From Acidobacteriota bacterium (GTDB taxonomy: Bacteria > Acidobacteriota > Terriglobia > Terriglobales > Acidobacteriaceae): a stretch of 38,672 nt of DNA. Each line of letters begins with the position of its first letter. Position 1 is the first letter of the stretch. Positions 17,651 to 26,659 of the stretch are shown here, piece after piece. The position numbers and the translations under genes are program-made. The notes below the pieces were generated by a model. The model ran no database searches, was not told the DNA's origin, and was given only the letters and a program-made list of their open reading frames with translations. The DNA lies in the NCBI GenBank assembly GCA_028876395.1, contig JAGWRX010000230.1, forward strand, positions 1-38,672. The letters run 5' to 3'.

Positions 17651-18205
17651 ATGCCACGCAGCATCGTCAGAGTCGCTGTTCTGATGCTATGTCTGTGTGG
17701 CATTGCGTTCGCCGGCAATATCGCAGGCGTCTGGCTCGACGTTCCATTTGTGAAGCAGGAGCGCGAAGGCTGCGGAGCTGCCAGCATTGCCATGGTCATG
17801 CAGTACTGGCAGCAGCATCAGGGACAGCCGATGACCCCGGATGCCCAGGCGCTGCACATCCTGCGCGCCCTCCACTCGGATGACGCGCACGGAATCCTTG
17901 CCTCCGATATGGTGCGGTATTTTCAGCAAAATGGATATCGCACCTTCACCTTCTCGGCGGAATGGGCCGACCTCGGGCGCCAATTGGAAAAAGGCCGCCC
18001 GCTGATCGCAGCGCTCAAGCCGGATGCAGGCAGTTCGCTCCATTACGTGGTCGTCGCGGGAGTGGACCCCGGGCATCAGCTCGTGCTGCTCAACGATCCC
18101 GCGCAGCGCAAACTCCTCAAAGAGGACAAGTCCACATTCGAGCGCGAGTGGAAGGCCACCGGCCATTGGACGCTGCTCGCCGTTCCGGTAGCCACCTCGC
18201 ACTAA
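17651..18205 (+). CDS. Exported C39-like cysteine peptidase (PA2778-like)
   Basis: 184 residues. An N-terminal signal peptide (VAVLMLCLCGIAFAG) sends it to the periplasm. The papain-like C39 fold is indicated by REGCGAASIAMVM (catalytic Cys, about residue 41), SLHYVVVAGVD (catalytic His, about 131) and LLNDPA (Asn/Asp, about 147). Classical C39 domains cut double-Gly leader peptides in ABC exporters; this stand-alone form has no transporter. Known PA2778-family proteins often carry a C-terminal TPR segment; here the TPRs are on the next gene instead. The gene starts 11 bp after the DUF6627 gene with a weak Shine-Dalgarno, suggesting coupling. Substrate unknown. Confidence 0.82.
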   Translation: MPRSIVRVAVLMLCLCGIAFAGNIAGVWLDVPFVKQEREGCGAASIAMVMQYWQQHQGQPMTPDAQALHILRALHSDDAHGILASDMVRYFQQNGYRTFTFSAEWADLGRQLEKGRPLIAALKPDAGSSLHYVVVAGVDPGHQLVLLNDPAQRKLLKEDKSTFEREWKATGHWTLLAVPVATSH

Positions 18206-18325
18206 TCCGCACAGCGGTGGCTTCATGTCTCTCCCGCTGCGCGTTCGCACTTTGTCAATCGAGCCGGCGGCATCTCCTGCGCAGGTCTCACCCTTTTTTT
18301 TGAAAGGCTGAAGATCGTTACTCGC

Positions 18326-20026
18326 ATGCGCCGTATGAAGGAATTCGCAAGGATGCAGGGTTGTACCATCGCTCTGGCTCTCCTCTTCTGCTGCCTGCGC
18401 CTGGCCGCTCAGGCTCCTTCCGCGCAGGAGATCCAAAAGCTTGCAGACGCCCAGCGCTGGTCAGACATTGTCCATTTGCTGGAGCCGCGCCACTCGCGCT
18501 CCGCAGACTTCGACTTCTACTACGGCTCCGCGCTCGCCCATCTCGAGCGCTGGAGCGACGCGGAGCGCGCGTTGCAGTCCGGCCGCCGTCTCGCGCCAGC
18601 CGATCCCAGGTTCCCCATCGAACTCGCCGGAATAGCCTTCCGCCAGAAGAACTATCCCAAGGCCGCGCGGCGCCTGCGCCAGGCCATCAAGCTCGCGCCC
18701 CGCGATACCTACGCCAACGACTTTCTGGCCACAACGTATTTCCTTGAGGGGAATCTCGAAGCGGCGCTGAAGTACTGGAATCGCATCCAGAAGCCCGAAG
18801 TCGGGGAGATCCGCGCGGAGCCTGAACCTCGCGTTTCGCCCGCGCTGCTCGACCACGCATTCGCGTTTGCACCCGCCAGCACGCTGCGGCTTCAGGACTT
18901 TCTCACCACAGATGCGCGCATGCGCAGCCTGGGCATCTTTCCGCAATACCACTTCGATCTCCGCGCGCGCGACGATGGAAAATTCGATCTGCAGTTCCGT
19001 GCCAGCGAGCGCAGCGGATTTGGCGAAAGCAAGTGGGCAGCGCTGTTCTTGTTTCTTCGCGAACTCCCGTTTCAGGGCGTCGATCCCGAGTTCTACAACC
19101 TGCATCGGCAGGCCATCAATTTCGTGTCCATGTTTCGCTGGGACGCGCAGAAGCGCCGCGTGTATGCGCAGTTTTCCGCCCCCTTCCAGCACAGCGCCAG
19201 ATATCGCTACGCATTCGTCACCGACCTTCGCAACGAAAACTGGGTGCTGAGAAATTCGTTTACGGGGCAGTCCCCCGCGCTCGCGAGCCTCAACCTGCGC
19301 CATGAGACGATCGCATTCGATCTCTCTTCAACATCCAGTGACCGGCTGCTCTGGTCGGCCGGCGCGGAAGTCTCTCATCGTGACTTCCGCAGCGTTATTC
19401 CCGGTTCGGTCCTCACCCCGCAAATGTTGTCAGCGGGCTATCAGCTCAAGCAGCAGGTCACATCGTCCGTGCCGGTGTGGCGCTTGCCCGAGCGTCGCTT
19501 CACCGTGCGCGCAGCAGCCTCCTCTCAGGCGGCGCGCCTCTGGTCGCAGCATGATGAGGCATTTGAAAAACTCACAGGCTCGCTCGCCTCGCGCTGGCTT
19601 CCTCAGGCAGAGGGAGACGATTACGAGACGCAGCAGCAATTCCGCGCCGGCAAAACTTTCGGGCAGACGCCTTTCGACGAGCTATTCATGCTGGGACTCG
19701 AACGCGACAATGACCTGCCCATGCGCGCGCACATCGGCACGCGCGACGGGCGCAAAGGCAGCGCTCCGCTGGGGCGTGACTATTTTCTGGCATCCTGGGA
19801 AACCGACAAGAATCTGTACGGCAACGGAATCATGACGGTGAAACTCGGGCCATTTCTCGACGTAGGCAAAATTACCGATCCCTCGACAGCGCTCGGCTCG
19901 CAGAAGTGGCTCTGGGATACCGGAGCGCAGCTTAAGCTGCGCGTATTCGGCAGCGTCGTCGCGTTCTCTTACGGCAAGGATCTTCGCTCAGGCAACAATG
20001 CCTTCTATGTAACGCTGCTGCAGTAG
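18326..20026 (+). CDS. TPR-POTRA-beta-barrel outer-membrane protein (Omp85/BamA-like)
   Basis: 566 residues (an in-frame ATG at 18335 is an alternative start). A signal peptide (IALALLFCCLRLAAQA) is followed by TPR-type helical repeats over about 35-160 (YYGSALAHLERWSDAERAL, AGIAFRQKNYPKAARRLRQA, FLATTYFLEGNLEAALKYW). Residues about 185-250 (LRLQDFLTTDARMRSLGIFPQYHFDLRA and DGKFDLQFRASE) resemble a POTRA domain. The remainder, with alternating polar/hydrophobic strands and a C-terminal SVVAFSYGKDLRSGNNAFYVTL, looks like an Omp85-type 16-strand barrel. TPR plus POTRA plus barrel suggests an export or assembly pore for a periplasmic partner; the partner may be the DUF6627 protein or peptidase upstream. 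The gap of 120 bp contains a T9 run that could separate transcripts. Function is inferred from architecture only. Confidence 0.65.
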   Translation: MRRMKEFARMQGCTIALALLFCCLRLAAQAPSAQEIQKLADAQRWSDIVHLLEPRHSRSADFDFYYGSALAHLERWSDAERALQSGRRLAPADPRFPIELAGIAFRQKNYPKAARRLRQAIKLAPRDTYANDFLATTYFLEGNLEAALKYWNRIQKPEVGEIRAEPEPRVSPALLDHAFAFAPASTLRLQDFLTTDARMRSLGIFPQYHFDLRARDDGKFDLQFRASERSGFGESKWAALFLFLRELPFQGVDPEFYNLHRQAINFVSMFRWDAQKRRVYAQFSAPFQHSARYRYAFVTDLRNENWVLRNSFTGQSPALASLNLRHETIAFDLSSTSSDRLLWSAGAEVSHRDFRSVIPGSVLTPQMLSAGYQLKQQVTSSVPVWRLPERRFTVRAAASSQAARLWSQHDEAFEKLTGSLASRWLPQAEGDDYETQQQFRAGKTFGQTPFDELFMLGLERDNDLPMRAHIGTRDGRKGSAPLGRDYFLASWETDKNLYGNGIMTVKLGPFLDVGKITDPSTALGSQKWLWDTGAQLKLRVFGSVVAFSYGKDLRSGNNAFYVTLLQ

Positions 20027-20185
20027 ACCACGCGAAGATGCTCCGCCTGAACATATCCACGCCCTCCATGCCACCCCTATCACATGCTCACGAGACTTGC
20101 CGCTCTTGGTTCCCGATGCCAGGCAGTGATTCCGCCGCCCCGTGCCGTGGCCGCTGCAACCTGCGAAGATAGAGTTACGAACCGG

Positions 20186-21169
20186 ATGAGGGAGACAGCC
20201 GCTCAGGCCCGACTTGCCATGCGTCGTGTTGCGTTGATCTACAATCCGGCCTCCGGACAGTACTCCGCGCGCCGGGCCACGGTGATTCACGATGCGCTCG
20301 CCATGCTGCGCAGTGCGGGCGTCGAGGCTGAGGCGCTGGAGACGGATGCGCCCGGAAGCGCCGGCGCGCGCGCGGAAGAGGCCATGCAGAGCGGCTGCGA
20401 CACGATTCTGGCCTGTGGTGGCGATGGCACCGTTCATGAAATTCTGCAGCGCCTCGTGGGCACGCAAGTTGCGTTGGGTGTCGTCCCCATGGGCACAGCC
20501 AATGCGCTCGCTCAGGATCTCGGCCTCGGCAGATCGCCTTTGAAGGCTGTGCGCTCGCTGCTGGCCGCCGCGCCGACGCAGGTTCCCGTAGGCCGCATCC
20601 ACTATCGCGACAGCGTCGGCGTAGCGTGCTCGCGCTACTTCACCGTTGCGGCCGGCATCGGTGCGGACGCGCTCCTCATGTCCCGGCTGGATGCGGGACT
20701 GAAGCGGCGGATTGGCTATGTGCTCTACCTCATCGAGGCCTTCCGCGTCTGGGCCACCAGTTCCTTTCCGCTGTTCCGTGCGGAGTTTACTGAGAGTCCC
20801 GGCGCCGCGCCCCGCGTCGAGCATGTCTCGCAGATCCTGGCGGTGCGTGTTCGTTCGTTTGGCGGAGCGCTCGGCAGGCTGGCGCCCGGCGCCGCGTTGA
20901 GCAAAGGCACGCTCCGTCTGCTGGCATTCAAGACGCGCAGCCGCTTTCGCTATCTCAGCTTCCTCATGGCTGTGCTCGCCGGGCGTCATACATTCCGCAA
21001 GCATGTTGAATTGCTTGAGGCTGTCTCGGTACAGTGCAGTCCGCTGAACGGCTCGTCCGTGCCCATCTTCGTTGAGGCCGATGGCGAGGTGCTCGGCGCA
21101 ATGCCTGTCATCATTGAAGTAGCCCCCCAGAAACTCACCCTCTTGGTCCCGCCCAACTTCCGGCCTTGA
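20186..21169 (+). CDS. Diacylglycerol kinase family lipid kinase
   Basis: 327 residues from the ATG at 20186; the frame is open to 20084 and another ATG exists at 20219, none with a good Shine-Dalgarno, so the start is uncertain. The DAGK catalytic domain is clear: RRVALIYNPASG, CGGDGTVHEILQ (ATP-binding GGDGT), PMGTANALAQDLGL and a C-terminal beta domain with FVEADGEVLG. Members phosphorylate diacylglycerol, sphingosine-like lipids or undecaprenol-related lipids with ATP at the inner membrane face. Relation to the neighbouring outer-membrane gene is not evident. Confidence 0.88.
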   Translation: MRETAAQARLAMRRVALIYNPASGQYSARRATVIHDALAMLRSAGVEAEALETDAPGSAGARAEEAMQSGCDTILACGGDGTVHEILQRLVGTQVALGVVPMGTANALAQDLGLGRSPLKAVRSLLAAAPTQVPVGRIHYRDSVGVACSRYFTVAAGIGADALLMSRLDAGLKRRIGYVLYLIEAFRVWATSSFPLFRAEFTESPGAAPRVEHVSQILAVRVRSFGGALGRLAPGAALSKGTLRLLAFKTRSRFRYLSFLMAVLAGRHTFRKHVELLEAVSVQCSPLNGSSVPIFVEADGEVLGAMPVIIEVAPQKLTLLVPPNFRP

Positions 21170-21233
21170 TTTGCATCCCGCCCGCTCCCCCTGCAATCAT
21201 CCCGTCGTCACCTTTTCAGGAGAAATCCTCGAC

Positions 21234-22160
21234 ATGAATAACACCTCTCTTCTTCTGTGCATCGCACTGGCGGCAAACTCCGTGAGCCTGCTGGCTCAGC
21301 AACCTGCGTGGCAACCCGCCCCCGGCCATCTCACGCTGCCGCTGTGGCCCGGCGTTGCGCCCGGCGCTCCCGCAAACGCTCCCGCCGAGGTGGACACCAC
21401 CACGCCCAAGGAAGCTCTGATCGCCGGCAGGCCCATCATTCGCCTCGGAAATGTCTCCCGGCCAACGCTCACCGTCTACTCGCCCACGGGTAACAACACC
21501 GGCGCTGCGGTCGTCGTCTTTCCCGGCGGGGCCTACAAGATTCTCGCTATCGATTTGGAAGGCACCGAGGTCTGCGACTGGCTGAACTCGGCGGGCATCA
21601 CCTGTGTGCTGCTCAAGTACCGCGTGCCCAATACAGGGCCATATCCCAAGTCCCCAGCTGCTTTGCAGGACGCACAGCGCGCTCTCGGCCTGGTGCGGGA
21701 ACATGCGGCCGAGTGGCACATCGATCCCAACCGTATCGGCGTCCTCGGCTTTTCTGCCGGCGCGCACCTCGCCGCGGCGCTCAGCACCCACTACGACCAG
21801 CGTCTCTATGAACCCGTCGATGCCGCCGACAAGCTGAGCTGCCGTCCGGATTTTGCCGTGATTATCTATCCCGGCTATCTCGCTCTCGCCGAGCAGGGAA
21901 TGGTGCCCAATCCGGACATCCATCCCACCGCGCAAACGCCGCCCTCCTTCATCCTGCAGGCTGAGGACGATCCCGTGCACGTCGAGAATGCCGTCGAGTA
22001 CTTCATGGCGCTCAAGAACGCGAAAGTCCCCGCCGAGTTGCACATCTACGCGCAGGGCGGGCATGGCTACGGCCTGCGCCGCAACGGCCTGCCTGTCACC
22101 ACATGGCCGCAGAGCGTGGAAGTCTGGCTGCACACCATCAAGGTGCTTCAGGCGAAGTAA
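21234..22160 (+). CDS. Exported alpha/beta-hydrolase, acetyl-esterase-like
   Basis: 308 residues from the ATG at 21234 (AGGAG 11 nt upstream). A signal peptide (LLLCIALAANSVSLLAQ) indicates periplasmic or secreted action. The esterase fold shows the oxyanion PGGAYK, nucleophile elbow GFSAG, acid AEDDPVH and catalytic His in GGHGYG. The closest style is the BD-FAE/acetyl xylan esterase group that deacetylates plant polysaccharides. The stop is 17 bp before mogA. Confidence 0.88.
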   Translation: MNNTSLLLCIALAANSVSLLAQQPAWQPAPGHLTLPLWPGVAPGAPANAPAEVDTTTPKEALIAGRPIIRLGNVSRPTLTVYSPTGNNTGAAVVVFPGGAYKILAIDLEGTEVCDWLNSAGITCVLLKYRVPNTGPYPKSPAALQDAQRALGLVREHAAEWHIDPNRIGVLGFSAGAHLAAALSTHYDQRLYEPVDAADKLSCRPDFAVIIYPGYLALAEQGMVPNPDIHPTAQTPPSFILQAEDDPVHVENAVEYFMALKNAKVPAELHIYAQGGHGYGLRRNGLPVTTWPQSVEVWLHTIKVLQAK

Positions 22161-22177
22161 AGGCTACAATCATTCCC

Positions 22178-22657
22178 ATGCTGCTTGCCGTTCTCACCGT
22201 CTCCGACCGCTGCTCGCAGGGCCTGGCTACCGACACCGCGGGCCCCGCCGTCGCTGCGCTGCTGCGGCAGCAGTGGCCGCAAGCCCTTATCCTGACCGCG
22301 CTCGTGCCCGATGAAGAAGAGCAGATAGCGGCGCATCTGGAGCAGTGGTGCAGCCAGGGCGCCGCGCTCGTGCTCACCGCCGGCGGCACAGGCCTCGGTC
22401 CGCGCGACCGCACCCCTGAGGCTACGCGCCGCCTGATCGACCGCGAAGCGCCCGGCCTCGCTGAAGCCATGCGCGCCAGGGGCGCTGCGCAAAATCCCTA
22501 TGCCTGGCTTTCGCGCGGAGTGGCAGGCCTCAAGGGGAGCACTCTCATCATCAATCTGCCAGGCAGCCGCCGGGGCGCTGAGGAGAGCCTCAACGCCATT
22601 CTCGCGCTCGTCAGCCATGGGCTGCAGGTCGCCGCAGGCGGCCAGACGCATCCATAA
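22178..22657 (+). CDS. mog: Molybdopterin adenylyltransferase, MogA/MoaB family
   Basis: 159 residues from the ATG at 22178. The enzyme adenylylates molybdopterin before Mo insertion. Diagnostic pieces are AVLTVSDRCSQG, VLTAGGTGLGPRDRTPEATR and the GSTLIINLPGS substrate loop. TACAAT (22165-22170) lies 7 nt upstream of the ATG, with no Shine-Dalgarno, which fits a leaderless transcript. Together with the PaoABC-like operon and MsrP this makes three Moco-linked loci within 14 kb; a separate MoeA is not in the window. Confidence 0.9.
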   Translation: MLLAVLTVSDRCSQGLATDTAGPAVAALLRQQWPQALILTALVPDEEEQIAAHLEQWCSQGAALVLTAGGTGLGPRDRTPEATRRLIDREAPGLAEAMRARGAAQNPYAWLSRGVAGLKGSTLIINLPGSRRGAEESLNAILALVSHGLQVAAGGQTHP

Positions 22658-22830
22658 ATCGGATTACTTATGGAGTTCCACATTGAATGGGCGCCCAGAT
22701 GGGAAACGCTTTCTAAAATCCGGTTGAAGTCTCCCGCGCTTCCCGGGCAAACTCTTGCCCTCCACCCGCCAAATGGCGGCAAAATATCGCATTTTCATGC
22801 CCTTTGCCGATCAATTTAACCAAAAAACAG

Positions 22831-22858
22831 TTGAGAAACACCGGGAAAGGCGTAGAAT
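22831..22858 (+). promoter_or_regulatory. Sigma70-like promoter of the LacI-family gene
   Basis: TTGAGA (22831-22836), 16-bp spacer and TAGAAT (22853-22858). Transcription would start near 22865, only a few bases before the GTG at 22870, which argues for that start codon over the upstream TTG at 22804. Confidence 0.6.
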
Positions 22859-22869
22859 CGTTTTCATCC

Positions 22870-23976
22870 GTGAGCAGCCCAAGAACCAACTCATCTGACC
22901 GCCGCAGGCCGGGGACCGTCAGCATCCGTGATGTGGCCCTCCGTGCAGGCGTTTCCATCGCGACCGTCTCCCGCACGGTCAACCGCATCCCCACCGTCAA
23001 CCCCGAACTTGCCGAGCGCGTCTGGAAGGCGATTGAAGAGGTCGGCTACCTGCCCAACACACAGGCGCGCGCGCTGGTTTCAGGCCGCAGCCACATGCTC
23101 GGCCTCATCGTCTCTGAGATTACAAACCCCTTCTTCCCCGAGCTGATTCAGGAGTTTGAAAGCCTCGCAGTGGCGCAGGGATACGAAGTGCTCATCGGCT
23201 CCACCAACTACGACCCGGCACGCACCGAGAGCCTCATGCGCCGCCTCCTCCAGCGCAATGTGGACGGCGTCGCGGTCATGACCTTCGGCATCGAGGAAGA
23301 CCTCGTTCAGAAGCTCGTCGAGCGCGAATTCCCGCTCGTCTTTGTGGATGCCGGTCCTGACCTGCCCAATATTCATGTCCTCAAAGTGGACTACGCCGAG
23401 GGAATCCGCCAGGGGGTGCAGCATCTGGCCGCGCTCGGCCATCGCAGCATTGCCTTCATCAGCGGTCCGCTCTCGCAGCGCTCTCCAAAAGCTCGCCGCG
23501 AAGCCTTCCTCAAGTCCATGGCTGAGCTGGGCCTGCGTGTTCCGCCCGAACACCTGGTCGAGGGCAACCACACCATGGAAGGCGGCATCGTCGCCATGGA
23601 AAAATTGATCGCGCTCGACACCCTGCCCACCGCCGTCATGTGCTCCAACGACATGACCGCCATCGGCGCGCTCCACGCGCTCTTCAGAACCACCCTCAAG
23701 GTTCCTGAAGATATCTCCGTCGTCGGCTTCGACGATATTCACCTCGCGCAGTTCATGCTGCCCCCGCTCACCACGGTGCAGATGTCGTGCAAGGCTCTGG
23801 CTGCCGCCGCGGTCGAAGCGTTGCGTGCCGGTATTGAGCCCGATCACTCCAAGGCGCGCCGCAAAGAGTGGCCCATTCCCACCCGGCTCGTGGTCAGGCA
23901 GTCCACGGCCTTTCCGCGTGGCAGTCTTCCCGCGCGCGTAAGTGCGGCACCAGGCAAGCGCGGCGACGCCGATTAA
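22870..23976 (+). CDS. LacI-family transcriptional regulator
   Basis: 368 residues from GTG at 22870; an in-frame TTG at 22804 would add 22 residues but lies upstream of the likely promoter. The N-terminal helix-turn-helix VSIRDVALRAGVSIATVSRTVN and hinge LPNTQARALVSGRSHM are typical, followed by a periplasmic-binding-like sensor domain (GLIVSEITNPFF, FISGPLSQRSPKARREAF, VMCSNDMTAIGAL, VVGFDDIHLAQFMLPPLTTV). The ligand is probably a sugar or sugar derivative, unidentified. A Gly/Ala/Arg-rich C-terminal tail is present. No evident sugar catabolic operon adjoins; msrPQ follows but a link is not supported. Confidence 0.92.
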   Translation: MSSPRTNSSDRRRPGTVSIRDVALRAGVSIATVSRTVNRIPTVNPELAERVWKAIEEVGYLPNTQARALVSGRSHMLGLIVSEITNPFFPELIQEFESLAVAQGYEVLIGSTNYDPARTESLMRRLLQRNVDGVAVMTFGIEEDLVQKLVEREFPLVFVDAGPDLPNIHVLKVDYAEGIRQGVQHLAALGHRSIAFISGPLSQRSPKARREAFLKSMAELGLRVPPEHLVEGNHTMEGGIVAMEKLIALDTLPTAVMCSNDMTAIGALHALFRTTLKVPEDISVVGFDDIHLAQFMLPPLTTVQMSCKALAAAAVEALRAGIEPDHSKARRKEWPIPTRLVVRQSTAFPRGSLPARVSAAPGKRGDAD

Positions 23977-24138
23977 AATCTGCTGCTTTGAGCAAGCGGT
24001 CCTCCGCCTCCCCGCGTGCCTGCGCAGGAGGGCCGCGCGCTTTCACAATATGAAGGTTTTGCTCAGTCCGGTGTAACGTTCGGTGCAAAAATCGTGTCTA
24101 ATGTCTGCAACTGGATTTTCCCCGCGCGAGGTCATCCC

Positions 24139-25122
24139 ATGCTCATTGGCAAACCGTCCGATATCCCCTCATCGGCCATCACACCCAGGGACAAGTACCT
24201 GAACCGCCGCCGCTTTCTGCGCAGTGCCGTCTCCTCTGCCGCCGCCGCGGGAGCCGCCGCGCTGGGCGCCGGGCGTCTCGCACAGGTCTTCTCGCCCGCC
24301 ATCGGCGTGTTTGCCGATACCAAACTGGAGACCGTGAAGAGTCCCCTCACCACCACCGGCGAGCAGTTGACCAGCTTCGACGATGTGACTCACTACAACA
24401 ATTACTACGAGTTTGGCGTGGACAAGAGCGACCCCGCAAAAAACGCCGGCGGACTGCCCACGCGTCCATGGACCATGCGCGTGGATGGCCTGGTGAAGAA
24501 GCCGAAGACCTTCGATATCGACGCCCTGCTCAAACTGCGCCCGCTTGAGGACCGCGTCTATCGCCATCGCTGCGTCGAGGCCTGGAGCATGGTGATTCCC
24601 TGGGTCGGTTACTCGCTCTCCGAGTTCATCAATCAGTGCGAGCCGCTCTCCAACGCCCGCTACGTCCAGTTCCTCTCCTACTACAACAAGGGCGTGGAGA
24701 AGTGGACCTCGGAGTCAACCATTGACTGGCCCTACTCCGAGGGGCTGCGCATGGACGAAGCCATGAACCCGCTGACGCTGCTCACCTTCGGCCTCTACGG
24801 CGAGGTGCTGCCCAATCAGAACGGCGCGCCCATCCGCATCGTGGTGCCGTGGAAGTACGGCTTCAAATCCGCCAAGTCCATCGTGACCGTTCGCTTCCTC
24901 GATCGCCAGCCGCCCACCACATGGAATGACCAGAACTCACATGAGTATGGCTTCTACTCTAACGTGAATCCCAACGTGGATCATCCCCGCTGGAGCCAGA
25001 AAGTCGAGCGCCGCATCGGCCTGCCGTTCTACGCGCAGCGCCGCGCAACCCTCATGTTCAATGGCTATGGCGATCAGGTCGCATCGCTCTACAACGGCAT
25101 GGACCTGAGGAAAGATTTCTGA
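24139..25122 (+). CDS. msrP: Protein-methionine-sulfoxide reductase catalytic subunit MsrP
   Basis: 327 residues from the ATG at 24139. A Tat signal ([12 protein letters not shown], Arg23-25) targets the periplasm. The sulfite-oxidase fold binds Mo-molybdopterin through Cys145 in [16 protein letters not shown], and the rest ([32 protein letters not shown]) matches the YedY family closely. MsrP repairs oxidised methionines of envelope proteins with electrons from MsrQ, encoded 76 bp downstream. An alternative upstream start exists but the Tat motif would then be buried. Confidence 0.95.
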   Translation: MLIGKPSDIPSSAITPRDKYLNRRRFLRSAVSSAAAAGAAALGAGRLAQVFSPAIGVFADTKLETVKSPLTTTGEQLTSFDDVTHYNNYYEFGVDKSDPAKNAGGLPTRPWTMRVDGLVKKPKTFDIDALLKLRPLEDRVYRHRCVEAWSMVIPWVGYSLSEFINQCEPLSNARYVQFLSYYNKGVEKWTSESTIDWPYSEGLRMDEAMNPLTLLTFGLYGEVLPNQNGAPIRIVVPWKYGFKSAKSIVTVRFLDRQPPTTWNDQNSHEYGFYSNVNPNVDHPRWSQKVERRIGLPFYAQRRATLMFNGYGDQVASLYNGMDLRKDF

Positions 25123-25198
25123 AGCCGCCCGTCAACTGACGCACCGCAATGGCGACTCGCTGATTCGCCCACTTGCTGACCTGCTGTCTCGCTCAACT

Positions 25199-25816
25199 AT
25201 GAAAAGCTCGACGATCACTCTGCTCAAAATCCTTACGTGGCTGGCCTGCCTCAGTCCCGCGGCCTGGCTCGCCTTCGGCGCCTTCACCAACAACCTCGGC
25301 CCGGACCCCACGGCCACCATCACCTTCACCACCGGCCTCACCACGCTGCGGCTGCTCACCATCTCGCTGGCCATCACGCCGCTGCGCCGCCTGGTTCCTC
25401 AGCTCAGCTGGCTCATCAAATTCCGCCGCCTGCTCGGCCTCTTTGCTTTCTTCTACGCATCCATGCACCTCATGACGTGGATTGCCCTCTACACGGGCTT
25501 CGACACGAATGCCATGGCGGCAGACATCGTGAAGCGCCGCTACATCACCATGGGAATGGCCGCATGGCTGCTGCTGCTCCCGCTCGCGGCCACGTCCACA
25601 AACTGGGCCATCCGCAAGATGGGAGGCAAGCGCTGGAACCGCCTCCACAAGCTCGTGTACATCGCCATCGTCTGCGGTGTCATCCACTATTGGTGGCAGG
25701 TGAAAACCGGCGTGCTCACGCCCTTGACCATCACGGTTGTCGTTGCTGTCCTGCTGCTCGCGCGGCCCGTGCTCACCTGGGTGCAGCGGCGCAAGGTGCG
25801 TGCAGTCGTGGCCTGA
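25199..25816 (+). CDS. msrQ: Heme-binding membrane subunit MsrQ of the methionine sulfoxide reductase
   Basis: 205 residues, about six transmembrane helices with ferric-reductase-like His residues (YASMHLMTW, NRLHKLVYIA, GVIHYWWQ) that bind b-type heme. It passes electrons from the quinone/flavin side to periplasmic MsrP. It follows msrP by 76 bp on the same strand and converges on rnhB with a 22-bp gap and no visible terminator. No FMN-binding motif beyond the known family was looked for. Confidence 0.93.
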   Translation: MKSSTITLLKILTWLACLSPAAWLAFGAFTNNLGPDPTATITFTTGLTTLRLLTISLAITPLRRLVPQLSWLIKFRRLLGLFAFFYASMHLMTWIALYTGFDTNAMAADIVKRRYITMGMAAWLLLLPLAATSTNWAIRKMGGKRWNRLHKLVYIAIVCGVIHYWWQVKTGVLTPLTITVVVAVLLLARPVLTWVQRRKVRAVVA

Positions 25817-25838
25817 CCTTCGCTCTTCGCCGGCGCGC

Positions 25839-26468
25839 TCACTCGAATCGCAGCAGCGCCTGCGCCACCGGCTGATAGCTCCTCCGGTGCATCGGTGTCG
25901 GTCCCAGCCGTTCCAGCGCTGCCTTGTGCGCGGGGCAGGGGTAGCCCTTGTGCTGCGCCAACCCATAGCCGGGAAACTCGCGGTCCAGTTCCACCAGCAG
26001 ATGGTCGCGATGCACCTTGGCCAGCACGCTCGCCGCAGCGATGGAAAAGCTGATTGCATCGCCCTGAATCACCGCCTGCTGCGGGCAATCCCAGTCAATC
26101 GTGTCCTTGCCGTCGATCAGCAGAAAGTCCGGCCCCAGCGCCAGTTGTTCCACCGCGCGCCGCATCGCCAGCAGGGAAGCCTGGCGGATATTGATGCGGT
26201 CGATGGTCTCGGCATCGATGGCCGCGATCGCCCAGGCCACCGCATTGGCGCGAATCTCCCGCTCAAACTCGACGCGCTTTTTCTCGGTCAGCTTTTTTGA
26301 GTCGGTCAGGCCCTGCAGCGCGCAGCCTCGCGGCAGAATCACCGCGGCCGCAACCACGGGCCCGAACAGTGGTCCGCGCCCCACTTCGTCCAGCCCGGCA
26401 ATGCGCAACGCGCCGCGACGGCGCGCGCCTTCTTCCAGCGTCCAACCGCAAACCGGTGCTCTGCCCAT
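25839..26468 (-). CDS. rnhB: Ribonuclease HII
   Basis: 209 residues. Catalytic acidic motif GLDEVGRGPLFGPVVAAAV, TDSKKLTEKKR, the substrate-binding DGKDTID and SVLAKVHRD, then the C-terminal GYPCPAHKAAL segment. It removes RNA from RNA/DNA hybrids and misincorporated ribonucleotides. The minus-strand TATACT (26481-26476) is 7 nt before the ATG, a leaderless arrangement. It is the usual last member of the rplS-rnhB neighbourhood but has its own promoter-like element here. Confidence 0.95.
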   Translation of the reverse strand: MGRAPVCGWTLEEGARRRGALRIAGLDEVGRGPLFGPVVAAAVILPRGCALQGLTDSKKLTEKKRVEFEREIRANAVAWAIAAIDAETIDRINIRQASLLAMRRAVEQLALGPDFLLIDGKDTIDWDCPQQAVIQGDAISFSIAAASVLAKVHRDHLLVELDREFPGYGLAQHKGYPCPAHKAALERLGPTPMHRRSYQPVAQALLRFE

Positions 26469-26587
26469 GAATGCAAGTATATAAATGCGGCTCGGCAGGC
26501 CGGGAAATCTTGAATCAAATCACCGTCTTCAATGGTACGGGCTTCACAGCTGTGGAAAAAACTCCCTCGCGCAGTTGCCCGGGACGA

Positions 26588-26659
26588 GTAGGCCGGGACT
26601 GGTAGGCCGGGACTTTAGTCCCGGCACAAACCCGGCAGAATCCATGGGGCTTTAGCCCC
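26588..26659. repeat. Palindromic intergenic repeat with tandem 14-bp unit
   Basis: Two tandem copies of GTAGGCCGGGACT+1 (26588-26601, 26602-26615) run into a near-perfect hairpin GCCGGGACT/AGTCCCGGC (26606-26614 with 26617-26625) and a second hairpin GGGGCT/AGCCCC (26646-26651 with 26654-26659). From memory this GGGGCTTTAGCCCC type of element recurs between genes in acidobacterial genomes. The rest of 26486-26790 holds no gene. Confidence 0.6.

Noticed and set aside
22804..22869. Upstream TTG start for the LacI-family gene
   Set aside because: It lies upstream of a good -35/-10 pair and has no Shine-Dalgarno; GTG at 22870 is preferred.
26588..26659. CRISPR array
   Set aside because: Only two immediate copies of a 14-bp unit with no spacers and no cas genes.
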